Shown: positions 1-8,492 of the stretch, piece after piece
Layout of the letters: every line of letters begins with the position of its first letter
Numbering within the stretch: the first letter of the stretch is position 1
Notes under the pieces: generated by a model
Database searches by the model: none
The model's input: only the letters and a program-made list of their open reading frames with translations
Told to the model about the DNA's origin: nothing
Source of the DNA: Kribbella antiqua
GTDB lineage: Bacteria > Actinomycetota > Actinomycetes > Propionibacteriales > Kribbellaceae
Assembly (NCBI RefSeq): GCF_004345665.1
Contig: NZ_SLWR01000007.1
Span: forward strand, 62,001-126,000
Length of the DNA stretch: 64,000 bases
Direction: 5' to 3'
Made by a program: the position numbers and the translations under genes

Positions 1-1968
1 CGCTCCCAGCTTCTGCGGCTGACCAGGCAGCGTCAGCTGCGGCGTCACCGAGAGGTACGCCGCCCTCGTCGCCGTAGTGCCCGTCAGCGAGTAGTCGAGC
101 GCGATCGCCTGCCCACCATCGTGCCCCTCCGCCGCGGACCGTGACGCCGTCGCCGCTCCGGCCGGTACGGCGTTCGCCGCCCAGCGCGACAGGTCGTCGA
201 CCTCGTCGATCACCGTGCTGCTCAGGCCGGACGTAACACTGAGCTGCGTGGTCAGATCGCCCACCTTCGCGGTGATCACAGTCGACACGGCGTCGTTGCT
301 GAGGGCATTCACTTCGAATCCATTGCCTTTAGCAACCACCTTGACCATGGCCGGGTCGTAAGCGAGCGTCACGTCGCGCGGTTCGACCCAGGTCGAGAAG
401 CCGTCGGCGTCGTATCCGTCGATCGAGAAGTTGCCCTTGGAGGTTGCGTCGGACAACGACACCTGCCGCGTCGACGGCGCCAGCCGGATCGGCGTACCGA
501 GAACCGTCAGCGGGAACCGGCCGAGCGCCGTACCGCGAACTGCCGACACCACTGCATCACCAGCCTTCCGGCCAATCACCACACCCTGCTGGTCGACCCT
601 GACATTGCTCCCGGCGAACCAGTACGGCGTACCCGTCGCCGGCGCGTAGGTTTCGTCGTGGCCGGTCGCGGTGAGGACACGGCTGAGACCGGTCAGGACG
701 CGGGAGCTGCGGGACAGGTCCGCGTCGGCGTCCTCGGCCGAGGTGCCGGCAGCCTCGATCTGGAAGCCGGTGAGCTTGCCTGAACCCTTGACCGGAAGCA
801 GACCGAGTCCGTTCGGAATTACCCGCTCACCGCCGTCGGATGGATCGTTGACCACCTGGGGCGACGCCTCGCCCGGCGAGCGGGCCAGCATCGTCGACGA
901 ACCACCGCCGTCCAGGTTCAGGGCGTCGTCGGCGCCGAGGCGGATCATCAGCTGGCCCATCTCCTTCAGGGACAGACCCCGCGAACCAGTGGCGCGTCCG
1001 TCGACCGTGAGCAGGATCATCCGGCTGCCGTCGGCGTCGAAGCCGACCGCGGTCCGCGGCGCGAGGTCCGCATCCGGAACGTCGGCCGGGACCACACCGT
1101 CCTTGGCGAGCTGGTAGTTGCCGCTGACACCCACCGCGACGTCCGCCGCGTCCGGGCGTACGCCGTACTGCACCTCGACCTTGTCGCCGATTTCGAAGGC
1201 GGCCAGCGACTCGGCGCCGGCCTCGCGGCCGATCAACGCCTGCTCGTTCGCGGCCAGTGGAGTGGTGCCCGGAGTGGTCGCAGACGAGACGACGACTCCG
1301 TCGCGAAGGATCACCTCGCGGACGGTCGGGAGGCCGTCGACGGTCCTGGTGCGGGCCGCGTCGCCCCACTCCGGCGTGTAGAGGCCGATGCCGCCGGAGT
1401 TGACGGTCGGCGAGTTGAGGTTGGTCAGCTCGAGCTTGGTCGCGTCATCGTCGGTCGCGCTGCCTTGCAGGAAGAGCTGCGCGATCCGGCCGAGGCCGTC
1501 CTTGCCGATCACCGCGGTGTCGTTGTGCCCGGCCGCCGGTGCGTTGATCAGCCGGCCGTCGCGTTCGATGCCGACGCCGAGCGGCGCGGTGGTGTCGTTG
1601 ATGTCGAAGAAGTCACCGTTGACGCCGGCGATCGCGCCCTTCCGGGCGAGTTGCTGGCTGAGCGGCGTACCACCGGAGACCTTGCCGGTGTTGACGTAGT
1701 CGACGGTCACGCCGTGCTTGTCCAGGTCGGCGGCGAGGATGTCGCCGCGGAGCCAGCCCTTCGGATCCAGGCGCTCGAACGACGTGTAGTTCACGCCCGG
1801 CGCGACCGGGCTGTCCTCGCGGCTCGCCACCAGCCCGTCGCCGGCGATCGCGGCATCGGGGATGAGCTGCGGCTCGGCCTGCGGTTGAGCGAAGGCCGGA
1901 GTCAGGGCGGCACCTGCGAGCAGGCCGCCCACTCCGAGCGCAGTGGTCAGAGTTCGGTAGAGCGACAT
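1..1968 (-). CDS. Secreted phosphodiester glycosidase family protein (C-terminus off the window)
   Basis: Exported protein related to the phosphodiester glycosidase (NAGPA-like) family, which hydrolyses sugar phosphodiester linkages outside the membrane; the substrate here is unknown. 656 codons are visible and the reading frame is open to the window edge, so the C-terminus is missing. The ATG at 1968 follows GGGGAGG. Residues 1-27 form a signal peptide ending AFA. The family's C-terminal signature is clear near residues 350-360 (LNLDGGGSSTM), preceded by TVDGRATGSRGLSLKEM. After about residue 390 the protein continues into beta-rich segments of the bacterial Ig/invasin-like type, which probably bind wall or glycan. 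It lies downstream of the response regulator gene on the same strand with 136 bp between, so it may have its own promoter. Family assignment is good. Confidence 0.85.
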   Translation of the reverse strand, partial: MSLYRTLTTALGVGGLLAGAALTPAFAQPQAEPQLIPDAAIAGDGLVASREDSPVAPGVNYTSFERLDPKGWLRGDILAADLDKHGVTVDYVNTGKVSGGTPLSQQLARKGAIAGVNGDFFDINDTTAPLGVGIERDGRLINAPAAGHNDTAVIGKDGLGRIAQLFLQGSATDDDATKLELTNLNSPTVNSGGIGLYTPEWGDAARTRTVDGLPTVREVILRDGVVVSSATTPGTTPLAANEQALIGREAGAESLAAFEIGDKVEVQYGVRPDAADVAVGVSGNYQLAKDGVVPADVPDADLAPRTAVGFDADGSRMILLTVDGRATGSRGLSLKEMGQLMIRLGADDALNLDGGGSSTMLARSPGEASPQVVNDPSDGGERVIPNGLGLLPVKGSGKLTGFQIEAAGTSAEDADADLSRSSRVLTGLSRVLTATGHDETYAPATGTPYWFAGSNVRVDQQGVVIGRKAGDAVVSAVRGTALGRFPLTVLGTPIRLAPSTRQVSLSDATSKGNFSIDGYDADGFSTWVEPRDVTLAYDPAMVKVVAKGNGFEVNALSNDAVSTVITAKVGDLTTQLSVTSGLSSTVIDEVDDLSRWAANAVPAGAATASRSAAEGHDGGQAIALDYSLTGTTATRAAYLSVTPQLTLPGQPQKLGA

Positions 1969-2104
1969 AGCAGCCTCCCCAGCGTGGACGGACGCGGCCA
2001 TCCGACGCCGTGCGCTCTACCGCCACATGAGACACAGATGTACGCCGGTCAACCGACCGGTGACAAAGTAACGTCTCCCAGCTTCAATCGGAAGGTTTTT
2101 CTCA

Positions 2105-2764
2105 CTACTGGCCGCCGGCGAACCCGGTCTCGTAAGCAAGCACCACGGCTTGGACGCGATCGCGGACGCGCAACTTGGTCAGCACCCGCGCGACGTGCGT
2201 CTTCACCGTCGTCTCGGCCACGACCAGTTCGGCGGCGATCTCCGCGTTCGACAGTCCGCGCGCGATCAACCGCAGTACGTCGAGCTCGCGCTCGGTCAGC
2301 GAGGCCAGCTCCTGGGGCAGACCCTGCGGCTTTGCGGGCTCGACGAAGCGCTCCACCAACCGCTGAGTGATCGCCGGCTCGATCAACGAGTCACCGGTGG
2401 CTGCCGCGCGTACGGCGGCAATCAGCCGGGTCGACGGCGAGTCCTTGAGCAGGAACCCGGCCGCACCGGCGCGCAGCGCGCGGTAGACGTACTCGTTCTG
2501 GTCGAACGTGGTGAGGACGATGATCGTCGGCGGGTTCGGCTGGCGCCGGATCGCCTCGGTGGCCGACAGGCCGTCGAGTTCCGGCATCCGGATGTCCATC
2601 AGGATCACATCGGGCTCGGCCAGCTGGGCCTGACGGATCGCCTCGGTTCCGGTGTCCGCCTCGGCGACCACCTCGATGTCGCCCTCGGCCTCCAGGATCA
2701 CCCGGAAGCCGGTGCGGACGAGGGTCTGGTCGTCGGCGACGAGCACGCGGATCTTCTCGGACAC
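2105..2764 (-). CDS. NarL/FixJ-family two-component response regulator
   Basis: DNA-binding response regulator, 219 aa, the usual length. The receiver domain covers residues 1-120 with the acidic pair D11/D12, phospho-acceptor D57 (ILMDIRMPELDG), the switch threonine region (VLTTF) and the conserved lysine (LLKD). A LuxR-type helix-turn-helix follows at about 150-210 (LTERELDVLRLIARGLSNAEIA, then VKTHVARVLTKL). It is transcribed divergently from the membrane protein/histidine kinase operon that starts at 2919, with 154 bp between. One or both kinases are therefore the likely phosphodonors, although one is degenerate and the other frameshifted, so the phosphoryl source is uncertain. Confidence 0.93.
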   Translation of the reverse strand: MSEKIRVLVADDQTLVRTGFRVILEAEGDIEVVAEADTGTEAIRQAQLAEPDVILMDIRMPELDGLSATEAIRRQPNPPTIIVLTTFDQNEYVYRALRAGAAGFLLKDSPSTRLIAAVRAAATGDSLIEPAITQRLVERFVEPAKPQGLPQELASLTERELDVLRLIARGLSNAEIAAELVVAETTVKTHVARVLTKLRVRDRVQAVVLAYETGFAGGQ

Positions 2765-2918
2765 ACCGCGATTGTGCCCGGCGGGTCATCCCTCTGGCGA
2801 CTGCCGTCATCCCTGCGGAGGACGCCAATCGTCCTGCCGCCAGACGTGGTTGACGCGCGCCGGAATCTACCGTCGCAGCATCAGGGTCCAGGGGTGACCC
2901 GGAGGGAAAGGAAAAGCG

Positions 2919-3389
2919 ATGAACGCAATCTTCAGGGGGATCCGGCCCTTCGACTATCTGCTGGCCGGCCTCATGACCGCAGCGGGTGCGTTCCTGATGT
3001 ACGAGAACATCTCGCTGACGGACGAGGATCTGCCGCACCAGCTCTCGACGACCTCGTGGGCGATCCTGCCGGTCTTCCTGCTCGTCACGCTGCCCGCGTT
3101 CGGCTGGATCACACGCTGCGGCGTCGTCATCCCGCTGGCGTTCGCCCTGGCGTACGCCGTCGCCCGGTTCGCCGGGGCCTGGCGGAACCACGTGACGGGG
3201 CTCGCCGGCCTCGTTGTACTGCAGGTCGTCATGCTGGTCAGGGACGCGTCGATCGACACCGTCGCGGGCGGCCTGGCGATTGCCCTTCCGGGCATCGCGC
3301 TCTTCTACGGCATCGGCGTGCTCGTGCAGAATCGAGTCACCAAGCAGTCCGCGCGTGTCGCAGTGGTCAACGAGCGCGCGGCCGCCTGA
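2919..3389 (+). CDS. Small membrane protein resembling the sensor module of the next kinase
   Basis: A 156-aa integral membrane protein with about four hydrophobic segments and no soluble catalytic domain. GGAGGGAAAGG precedes the ATG at 2919. Its sequence parallels the N-terminal membrane region of the following gene: both start with a short basic stretch and a helix of the DxLLAGxxTAxGxxLM type, and both carry a GW(I/V)TRCG...PLAF.LA segment (TRCG near residues 66-69 here). It therefore looks like a free-standing copy of the sensor module. The next gene begins 12 bp after the stop, so the two are co-transcribed. It could modulate or dimerise with the kinase-like protein; that role is inferred from similarity and position only. 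Confidence 0.75.
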   Translation: MNAIFRGIRPFDYLLAGLMTAAGAFLMYENISLTDEDLPHQLSTTSWAILPVFLLVTLPAFGWITRCGVVIPLAFALAYAVARFAGAWRNHVTGLAGLVVLQVVMLVRDASIDTVAGGLAIALPGIALFYGIGVLVQNRVTKQSARVAVVNERAAA

Positions 3390-3401
3390 GGGGGTCAAGT
3401 G

Positions 3402-4574
3402 ATGAGTGAGGCCAATCAGCAAGGACACAGTCGCGGCATCAAGGTCCGTGACTGGCTACTCGCGGGAGGCCTCACCGCGCTCGGCGTCTACCTGATGTGG
3501 TCCAACATCGGGACGTCCGACGATCAGGTCCGGGCAGCCATCGCGGAGGGGTCGATGGCGCACCCGATGAGTTCGCATTCAGTCTGGATGATCCCGGTCT
3601 TCGCCGGCGCCGCGATTCCGGTGCTGTGGTGGCGGCGCAACGTCGTCGCCGTCACCACAGTCTCCGTCGTGGTGATGGCGCTGCATGACGTCATCTTCGG
3701 CTGGGTGACTCGCTGCGGCGCCGGCCTCCCACTCGCGTTCGTACTGGCGTTTCTCGGCGCACTCGTGTCCGAGCGCGCGACTGCGTGGATCATCGCCGCG
3801 CTCGTCTCCTTGCTGACCGTGCTCGTGCTGGTCGTGGATGCCACCACCGGTCCGGGCGCCGTACTGCTCGCTTTGCCCGTCCTGGCGGTCGTCTTCGGTG
3901 TCGGCCGGGCCGCCCGGCACCGGACCGCGCTGAACCGCGAGCTCGAGGTTCGCGAAGCGGAACTGCGGAGGCTCCGCGACGAACGTGCCGCGCTGGAGGT
4001 CGCGGATGACCGGGCGCTGCTTTCCCAGCAACTCGACGGACTGCTGCAAGAGCGGCTCTCCCAGCTGACGACGGCTGCGGAGTCGGCGGACGGGCTCCCG
4101 CCGGCGCAGGCGAAGGCGGTGCTGGAATCCATCGAGTCCCGCAGCCGGCAGACCCTGGACGACATGCGTGAGATCGTCGGTCTGCTCCGCGGCGACGACG
4201 CGGCCCTGGCGCCGGTGCCGACCGTCGCCCACCTCGACACGCTGCTCGCACGGCTTCGCACCGGACGCTCGCGGCTGACCGTGACGGGCAACCCCCGGGT
4301 ATTGCCGGCGTCGGTCGAACTCTCGGCGTACCGCATCGTCGAGCACTTGATCACCGCGCTCGCCGACCAGGCCGACACCCCGATCGAGGTCGCGGTGCGG
4401 TTCGAGGCCGATGCCCTCGAGATCCGGGTGAACGGCCTGGTGGACAAAGCCGCGGATCTGAAGGCGGCCGTCGCCCGTGCTCGGGAGCGCGCCAAGCTAC
4501 TCGGTGGCTCGGTCGACGTGAAGGTCGCCCGGGGCCGCGCGGGCGCCGTGCCCCAGTTGCCCGTCCTCGGCTGA
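3402..4574 (+). CDS. Histidine kinase-like membrane protein lacking catalytic residues (pseudokinase)
   Basis: A 390-aa protein with the architecture of an actinobacterial NarL-system sensor kinase: about six membrane helices in the first 170 residues, a coiled coil, a HisKA_3-like helical pair and an ATPase-like C-terminal region. The key residues are missing. Where the family has R-E-L-H-D this protein reads QQLDG (about residue 208), so the phospho-acceptor histidine is absent. The N-box asparagine is replaced (VEHLITALADQA), and no glycine-rich ATP-lid motif is visible. The second helix of the pair (SRQTLDDMREIVGLLRG) is well preserved, which argues against random decay. A GTG at 3399 is possible, but the ATG at 3402 is better spaced from the GAGGGGG. 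It is probably a non-catalytic partner of the downstream kinase. Confidence 0.8.
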   Translation: MSEANQQGHSRGIKVRDWLLAGGLTALGVYLMWSNIGTSDDQVRAAIAEGSMAHPMSSHSVWMIPVFAGAAIPVLWWRRNVVAVTTVSVVVMALHDVIFGWVTRCGAGLPLAFVLAFLGALVSERATAWIIAALVSLLTVLVLVVDATTGPGAVLLALPVLAVVFGVGRAARHRTALNRELEVREAELRRLRDERAALEVADDRALLSQQLDGLLQERLSQLTTAAESADGLPPAQAKAVLESIESRSRQTLDDMREIVGLLRGDDAALAPVPTVAHLDTLLARLRTGRSRLTVTGNPRVLPASVELSAYRIVEHLITALADQADTPIEVAVRFEADALEIRVNGLVDKAADLKAAVARARERAKLLGGSVDVKVARGRAGAVPQLPVLG

Positions 4575-4592
4575 TCCGAGGGGGTTCGGCGC

Positions 4593-5719
4593 GTGCACAG
4601 ACTGGAGCGGGTAGGGATCGTCGTCCTCGTGGCCCTCGTCGCCGCTCTGCCGACGGCGATCCACGGCTGGCCGACCACGGTCGCTGGGAACGCCTTCACC
4701 GCACTCTTGCTGGCGAGCGGGCTCACGCTGCTGTGGTGGCGGGAGCATCCCCGTCTGGTCGCCGTTCTGGGCGGTGCGGCCTGGCTGCTGGTCGCTCTGC
4801 TCGGCGATTACGGCTGGTTCCCTGACACCGCGTTCGCGATCATGGCGCTGCTCGCGAGGTGGCAGCTTTGGGTTGGCCCGGCCGCGCCGCGTGGGTGGTC
4901 GGGTTCGGTCTGGTGGTGTATCTGTTTGTTCTCTGGCTGATCCTCGGCAACACCAGCGCGGTCGCGTTGGTGATGTTCAGCGTTCCCGGCTTCTTCGCGG
5001 GCACGATCCTGCGGCTACGCCGGGAGGCAGCCGACGCGCTGGCCCAGCGCGGCCGGGAGCTGGAGGAGGAACGCGAGCTCTTCGCCGATCTCGCCGTACG
5101 CCGTGAGCGGGCCCGGATCGCGTCGGAGTTGCACGACATCGTCGGCCACGCGATCAGCGTCATGGTCATCCAGGCCGCGGCGGGGCAGCGGCTGGTCGAC
5201 CATGACCCGGACCGGGCCAGACAGGCCTTCGCCGCCATCGCGGAGTCGGCGCGCCAGGGCCATGACGACCTGCAGCGGCTCGTCGAGCTGCTCGGCGGAA
5301 CAGAAGTCGGAGGCCCGGATCTGTCGCTGATCGAGGAGGTAGTGACCCGGGCCGCACGTGGCGGGCTGAACGTGTCCTGCCGGTTCGAGGGAGAAGGCGA
5401 TGGCCTGGCCGCTCCGACCGCCCAGGTCGCCTTTCGCGTCGTCCAGGAGAGTCTGACCAACGCGCTCCGCTACGCGCCGGGGGCGGCCGTGCGGGTGCTG
5501 GTCAACGGGGCAGGTCGGGAAATGATCGTCAGCGTCGAGAACGATCACTCGATCCAGGAGCGGCCAGGTCTGGCCGGCACGGGTCATGGGCTGGTCGGGC
5601 TGCGGGAACGTGTGCAAGAACTGGGTGGCCGGCTGGTCGCCGGACCGACCCCCGGCGGCGGCTGGCGGGTCGAGGCGACCCTGCCGGACGGTCGCCGGGT
5701 TCGAGGTCGCCGAGGGTGA
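4593..5719 (+). pseudogene. Sensor histidine kinase interrupted by a frameshift
   Basis: Two overlapping frames together make one NarL-type histidine kinase of about 375 aa. The first (4593-4940) encodes the N-terminal membrane helices and, near 4855-4875, slides into out-of-frame sequence ending at a stop. The second (from GTG 4859 to 5719) resumes a membrane helix, then carries a complete catalytic core: phospho-acceptor motif ASELHDIVGH, N-box VQESLTNALRYA and ATP-lid GTGHGLVGLRERV. A one-base loss near 4855-4875 would explain the switch. If real, the catalytic part might still be translated from GTG 4859 with one or two helices. A sequencing error or programmed frameshift cannot be excluded. 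It follows the pseudokinase by 18 bp, and the response regulator at 2105-2764 is the likely partner. Confidence 0.7.
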
Positions 5720-5730
5720 CCCTCGAACCC
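5697..5730 (+). terminator. Hairpin over the kinase stop codon
   Basis: GGGTTCGAGG (5697-5706) pairs perfectly with CCTCGAACCC (5721-5730) around a 14-nt loop containing the kinase stop codon. It lies between converging genes (kinase and rhodanese) and has no U-tract, as is common in actinobacteria. Confidence 0.55.
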
Positions 5731-5757
5731 GACGTGCCAAGTTCGTCGCGGGTGTCG

Positions 5758-6081
5758 TCAGGCAGTGCTGACGGGGCGGCCCGAGGTTTGCCAGGCGTGC
5801 ATGCCGCCGTCGAGGTTCACGGCCTCGCGGCCTAGCTGGTTCAGGTACTGCGTTGCCATTCCGGAGCGGCCGCCGACCGCGCAGACGCACAGCACCTTCT
5901 GGTCCAGCGGCACCTCTCCGACCCGCTCCTGCAGCTCACCGAGCGGGATGTGGTTCGCACCCTCGATGTGTCCGCGGTCCCACTCGTCCGGCTCACGCAC
6001 ATCCAATACGAACGCCTCGGCCAGCAAGGCATCGTCCAAGTCGGCCACCACGACCGACGGAATCTCCTGGTTCTGGAACAT
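5758..6081 (-). CDS. Single-domain rhodanese-like protein
   Basis: A 107-aa single rhodanese domain, cytoplasmic. The family pattern VLDVREPDEWDRGHIEGA occurs at about residues 25-42, and the active-site loop CAVGGRS places the catalytic cysteine at C67. Such proteins carry sulfane sulfur as a persulfide; the acceptor is unknown. The C-terminal NLDGGMHAW motif is also typical. The gene stands alone, converging on the kinase operon; no thiosulfate or molybdopterin-synthesis gene adjoins it. Confidence 0.9.
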   Translation of the reverse strand: MFQNQEIPSVVVADLDDALLAEAFVLDVREPDEWDRGHIEGANHIPLGELQERVGEVPLDQKVLCVCAVGGRSGMATQYLNQLGREAVNLDGGMHAWQTSGRPVSTA

Positions 6082-6230
6082 GCCTAAATCATGGCAGAGC
6101 TCACAACCCGCCCACCTTCCACCTGCAGATCTCAGCCGATGCAGGCAACTCGGGCACGCCGGTCCACTCGAGTGAAGTCACCTGGCCTGCGGAAAGGGTT
6201 GGCCAGCACCCAACTCCTTTCACTCGACAC

Positions 6231-6350
6231 AGTGGCTTCGGTGGCGAGGGCTTTCGGCGGGCACGGTGGCTTCAGTGGTGAGGGCTTTCGGCGGGCACGG
6301 TGGCTTCAGTGGTGAGGGCTTTCGGCGGGCACGGTGGCTTCGGTGGCGGA
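6231..6350. repeat. 34-bp tandem repeat, about 3.5 copies
   Basis: Three full 34-bp units (6231-6264, 6265-6298, 6299-6332) plus half a unit to 6350, differing at only a few positions (core GAGGGCTTTCGGCGGGCAC). This is the main content of the 374-bp gap between the rhodanese gene and the next CDS. Frames running through it give Gly/Arg-rich peptides without family resemblance, so it is treated as non-coding. Confidence 0.85.
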
Positions 6351-6455
6351 GGGAGTGGTGGGCGGGCGGTGGGAAGGCGGTTGCCCGAGGCGTGGATCGT
6401 GCGTTGACACGCACCCGGCCGATTGCCGAATGTCAGATGAAGGAGGCGACGGTCG

Positions 6456-7262
6456 TTGGCACTGATTCAGGGCATCCCCGGCGAGTTCGGACCGCAACCT
6501 TGGGGTGAGGCTGTGCTGCGCAGCTGCGAGCTGCTACTCCGGATCACCCGCCGGCCCGCCAATCACGAAGTACGTCTGCCCGGTCTCGCCACCACCCCGC
6601 GCCACGTCGTCGAGGACGGCACCGGCAGAGCCCTGACCTGGCGCCGCGACGGCGACGACCTGGTCGTCCGGCTGCCCCACTCTGACTCCGTCTCCGGCGC
6701 CTCGATCGTCCGCGTCGCTCTGCAAGGCAAGCTGCGGATCGTCCCGCCCGACACCGTCACCGCCCACGCTGACGGCGTCTGGGTGCTCACCCCGACCGGT
6801 GCGACGTCACACCTCGTCGCCCGCCGCTCCGCGGACGTCGCTGTACGGGTGTTCGGGGATGCCGACGGGGATTCGCGGGTTGAGCTGGCGCACCAGTCGT
6901 ACGTCGTACCCGATCTCGGTCGGACCGTCGGGCCGTTCGCCGTGCCGGCTGGGCTGGTGGTTCCGTTGACGGTCGAGGCAGCTTCGGTACGGCGGATTCT
7001 GGTGGCGCCGGTGGGGACGGTGGTGGCGTCGATTCATCCGGCCGACGGTGGAGTGTCGGTCGTCGTGACGAACTTCGGGCGTACGGTCGCGCACGGCGAG
7101 GCGGTGCTGCCCTTGCCTACCGGGCGCTGCCGATGGGCCTTCGAGGACCTCAGACCGGGTGCGTCCGTCAGCTGGCCGGCGGCCGTCAGCGGATCCGGCG
7201 AACTCCGGGTCCAACTCGATGCCGGCCGCCGCTCGGCATCAGCGCCGTACTTACTTCAGTAG
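6456..7262 (+). CDS. Protein resembling the C-terminal beta-sandwich of GH29 alpha-L-fucosidases, without a catalytic domain
   Basis: A 268-aa protein. A TTG start at 6456 is favoured because a full AAGGAGG (6440-6446) lies 9 nt upstream and no in-frame ATG or GTG is better placed. The first 90 residues follow the pattern of the C-terminal domain of family 29 fucosidases: a GPxPWG turn, a hydrophobic strand (CELLLRI), VRLPGL, then ALTWRRDGDDLVVRLP. The GH29 catalytic barrel that normally precedes this is absent and no remnant is visible upstream. The rest is beta-rich and unassigned. No signal peptide is evident. It overlaps the 3' end of the converging glycosylase gene by 12 bp. It may be a fragment kept for carbohydrate binding or a decaying remnant; assignment is by eye. 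Confidence 0.55.
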   Translation: MALIQGIPGEFGPQPWGEAVLRSCELLLRITRRPANHEVRLPGLATTPRHVVEDGTGRALTWRRDGDDLVVRLPHSDSVSGASIVRVALQGKLRIVPPDTVTAHADGVWVLTPTGATSHLVARRSADVAVRVFGDADGDSRVELAHQSYVVPDLGRTVGPFAVPAGLVVPLTVEAASVRRILVAPVGTVVASIHPADGGVSVVVTNFGRTVAHGEAVLPLPTGRCRWAFEDLRPGASVSWPAAVSGSGELRVQLDAGRRSASAPYLLQ

Positions 7263-8108
7263 CTTCGACAGTCGGCGGTCGGCGAGTGGTTTGCCGCCGG
7301 TCTGGCAGGTGGCGCAGTACTGCAGGGACGAGTCGTGGAAGCTGACCTCGCGGACGATGTCGCCGCAGACCGGGCACTTCTCACCCTTGCGGCCGTGCAC
7401 GCGCAGACCGGACTTCTTCTCCGACTTCAGATCCTGCACGGCGAGCCCGGCCGACCGGTCGACCGCGTCCTTGAGGGTGTCGCGCATCGCCTCGTACAAG
7501 ATCTGCAGCTCGTCCTCGGACAGGTTGGACGCCGGTTTGAACGGGCTCATCTTGGCGACGTGCAGGATCTCGTCGGAGTACGCATTGCCGATGCCGGCGA
7601 TCACCGACTGATTCCGCAGGACGCCCTTGAGTTGCACGCGGCCCTCGCGTTTGAGGATCTCGCTGAAGTCCTCCAGCGACAGCGTGAACGGGTCAGGCCC
7701 GAGCCGCGCGATCCCGGGCACCTCGGCCGGGTCGCGGACGACGTACACCGCGAGCTTCTTCTGCGTGCCGGCTTCGGTCAGGTCGAAACCGGAGCCGTCG
7801 TCCAGCACCGTGCGCAGCGCGATCGGCCCCTTGCCGGGCCGCACCAACGTGGTCGACTGCTCCTCTTTCCAGCGCAACCACCCGGCCCGGGCCAGATGGA
7901 TGACCAGGTGCACGCCCTGCGCCTCGATGTCGAGGAACTTCCCATGCCGCCGTACGTCGTCGATCAGCAATCCGACCAGGCTCGAGATCGGCGGGTCGTA
8001 GGTCTTCAGCGCACTGATCGCCGTGATGTCCGCGCGTACGAACGCCCGCCCGACGGCTCGCTCCCGCAGGAACCCCGCCAGCGACTCGACCTCCGGCAAC
8101 TCAGGCAC
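7251..8108 (-). CDS. Formamidopyrimidine-DNA glycosylase / endonuclease VIII family (Fpg/Nei)
   Basis: A 285-aa base-excision repair glycosylase of the Fpg/Nei family, which removes oxidised bases and cleaves the abasic site. The mature N-terminus is PELPEVE, with catalytic proline 2 and glutamate 3. The helix-two-turn-helix region (GIGNAYSDEIL) and a C-terminal zinc finger with two CxxC pairs (CPVCG and CATC) are present. Length is normal. Whether it prefers 8-oxoguanine (MutM) or oxidised pyrimidines (Nei) cannot be told; actinobacteria have several paralogues. It converges on the preceding CDS, overlapping by 12 bp. Confidence 0.92.
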   Translation of the reverse strand: MPELPEVESLAGFLRERAVGRAFVRADITAISALKTYDPPISSLVGLLIDDVRRHGKFLDIEAQGVHLVIHLARAGWLRWKEEQSTTLVRPGKGPIALRTVLDDGSGFDLTEAGTQKKLAVYVVRDPAEVPGIARLGPDPFTLSLEDFSEILKREGRVQLKGVLRNQSVIAGIGNAYSDEILHVAKMSPFKPASNLSEDELQILYEAMRDTLKDAVDRSAGLAVQDLKSEKKSGLRVHGRKGEKCPVCGDIVREVSFHDSSLQYCATCQTGGKPLADRRLSKLLK

Positions 8109-8274
8109 CGTCCCAGTGTGCCTGACGCCACGGACATTTTCCGGCCGAAGCCTCGATCCACCGGCCCGCGGATCGGGGCTTCAGGGTGGGAACAGGGGGT
8201 TCGTGGGGTGAACCCGCAGGTGTTTGTTGACGGTGGGCGGTAGCGTCTTAGGGCAAGAGAGTAGGGAGGCCCTG

Positions 8275-8421
8275 ATGGGGTTTGTGAAGACGTTGGTCAA
8301 GGGTGCGGTCGTCGCCAAGCTGGCGCAGATCGCGCAGCGCGAGCTCAGCAAGCCTGAGAACCAGCGCAAGATCAAGGACGCGTTCCAGAAGGTGCAGCAG
8401 CGTCGCGGCGGGGCGCACTAG
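8275..8421 (+). CDS. Small basic protein, 48 aa, unknown function
   Basis: A short gene with a strong signal: AGGGAGG at 8263-8269 lies 5 nt before the ATG at 8275. A longer in-frame GTG/TTG start upstream is possible but has no ribosome site. The peptide is basic and helical (MGFVKTLVKGAVVAKLAQ, then ENQRKIKDAFQKVQQRR), with an amphipathic first half that could touch membrane or nucleic acid. A strong hairpin follows directly. No family was recognised. Confidence 0.65.
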   Translation: MGFVKTLVKGAVVAKLAQIAQRELSKPENQRKIKDAFQKVQQRRGGAH

Positions 8422-8438
8422 CGATTCGTTCTGGCCAA

Positions 8439-8486
8439 GCTTCAGCCCGGCGGAGCGCGGAGGTTCCGCGCCGCCGGGCTTGAAGC
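8439..8486. terminator. Bidirectional hairpin terminator
   Basis: GCTTCAGCCCGGCGG (8439-8453) pairs with CCGCCGGGCTTGAAGC (8471-8486) with one bulged base, and the inner CGCGGA/TCCGCG extends the stem. It sits between the 48-aa gene and the converging methyltransferase and can serve both. Confidence 0.8.
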
Positions 8487-8492
8487 GTGCGA

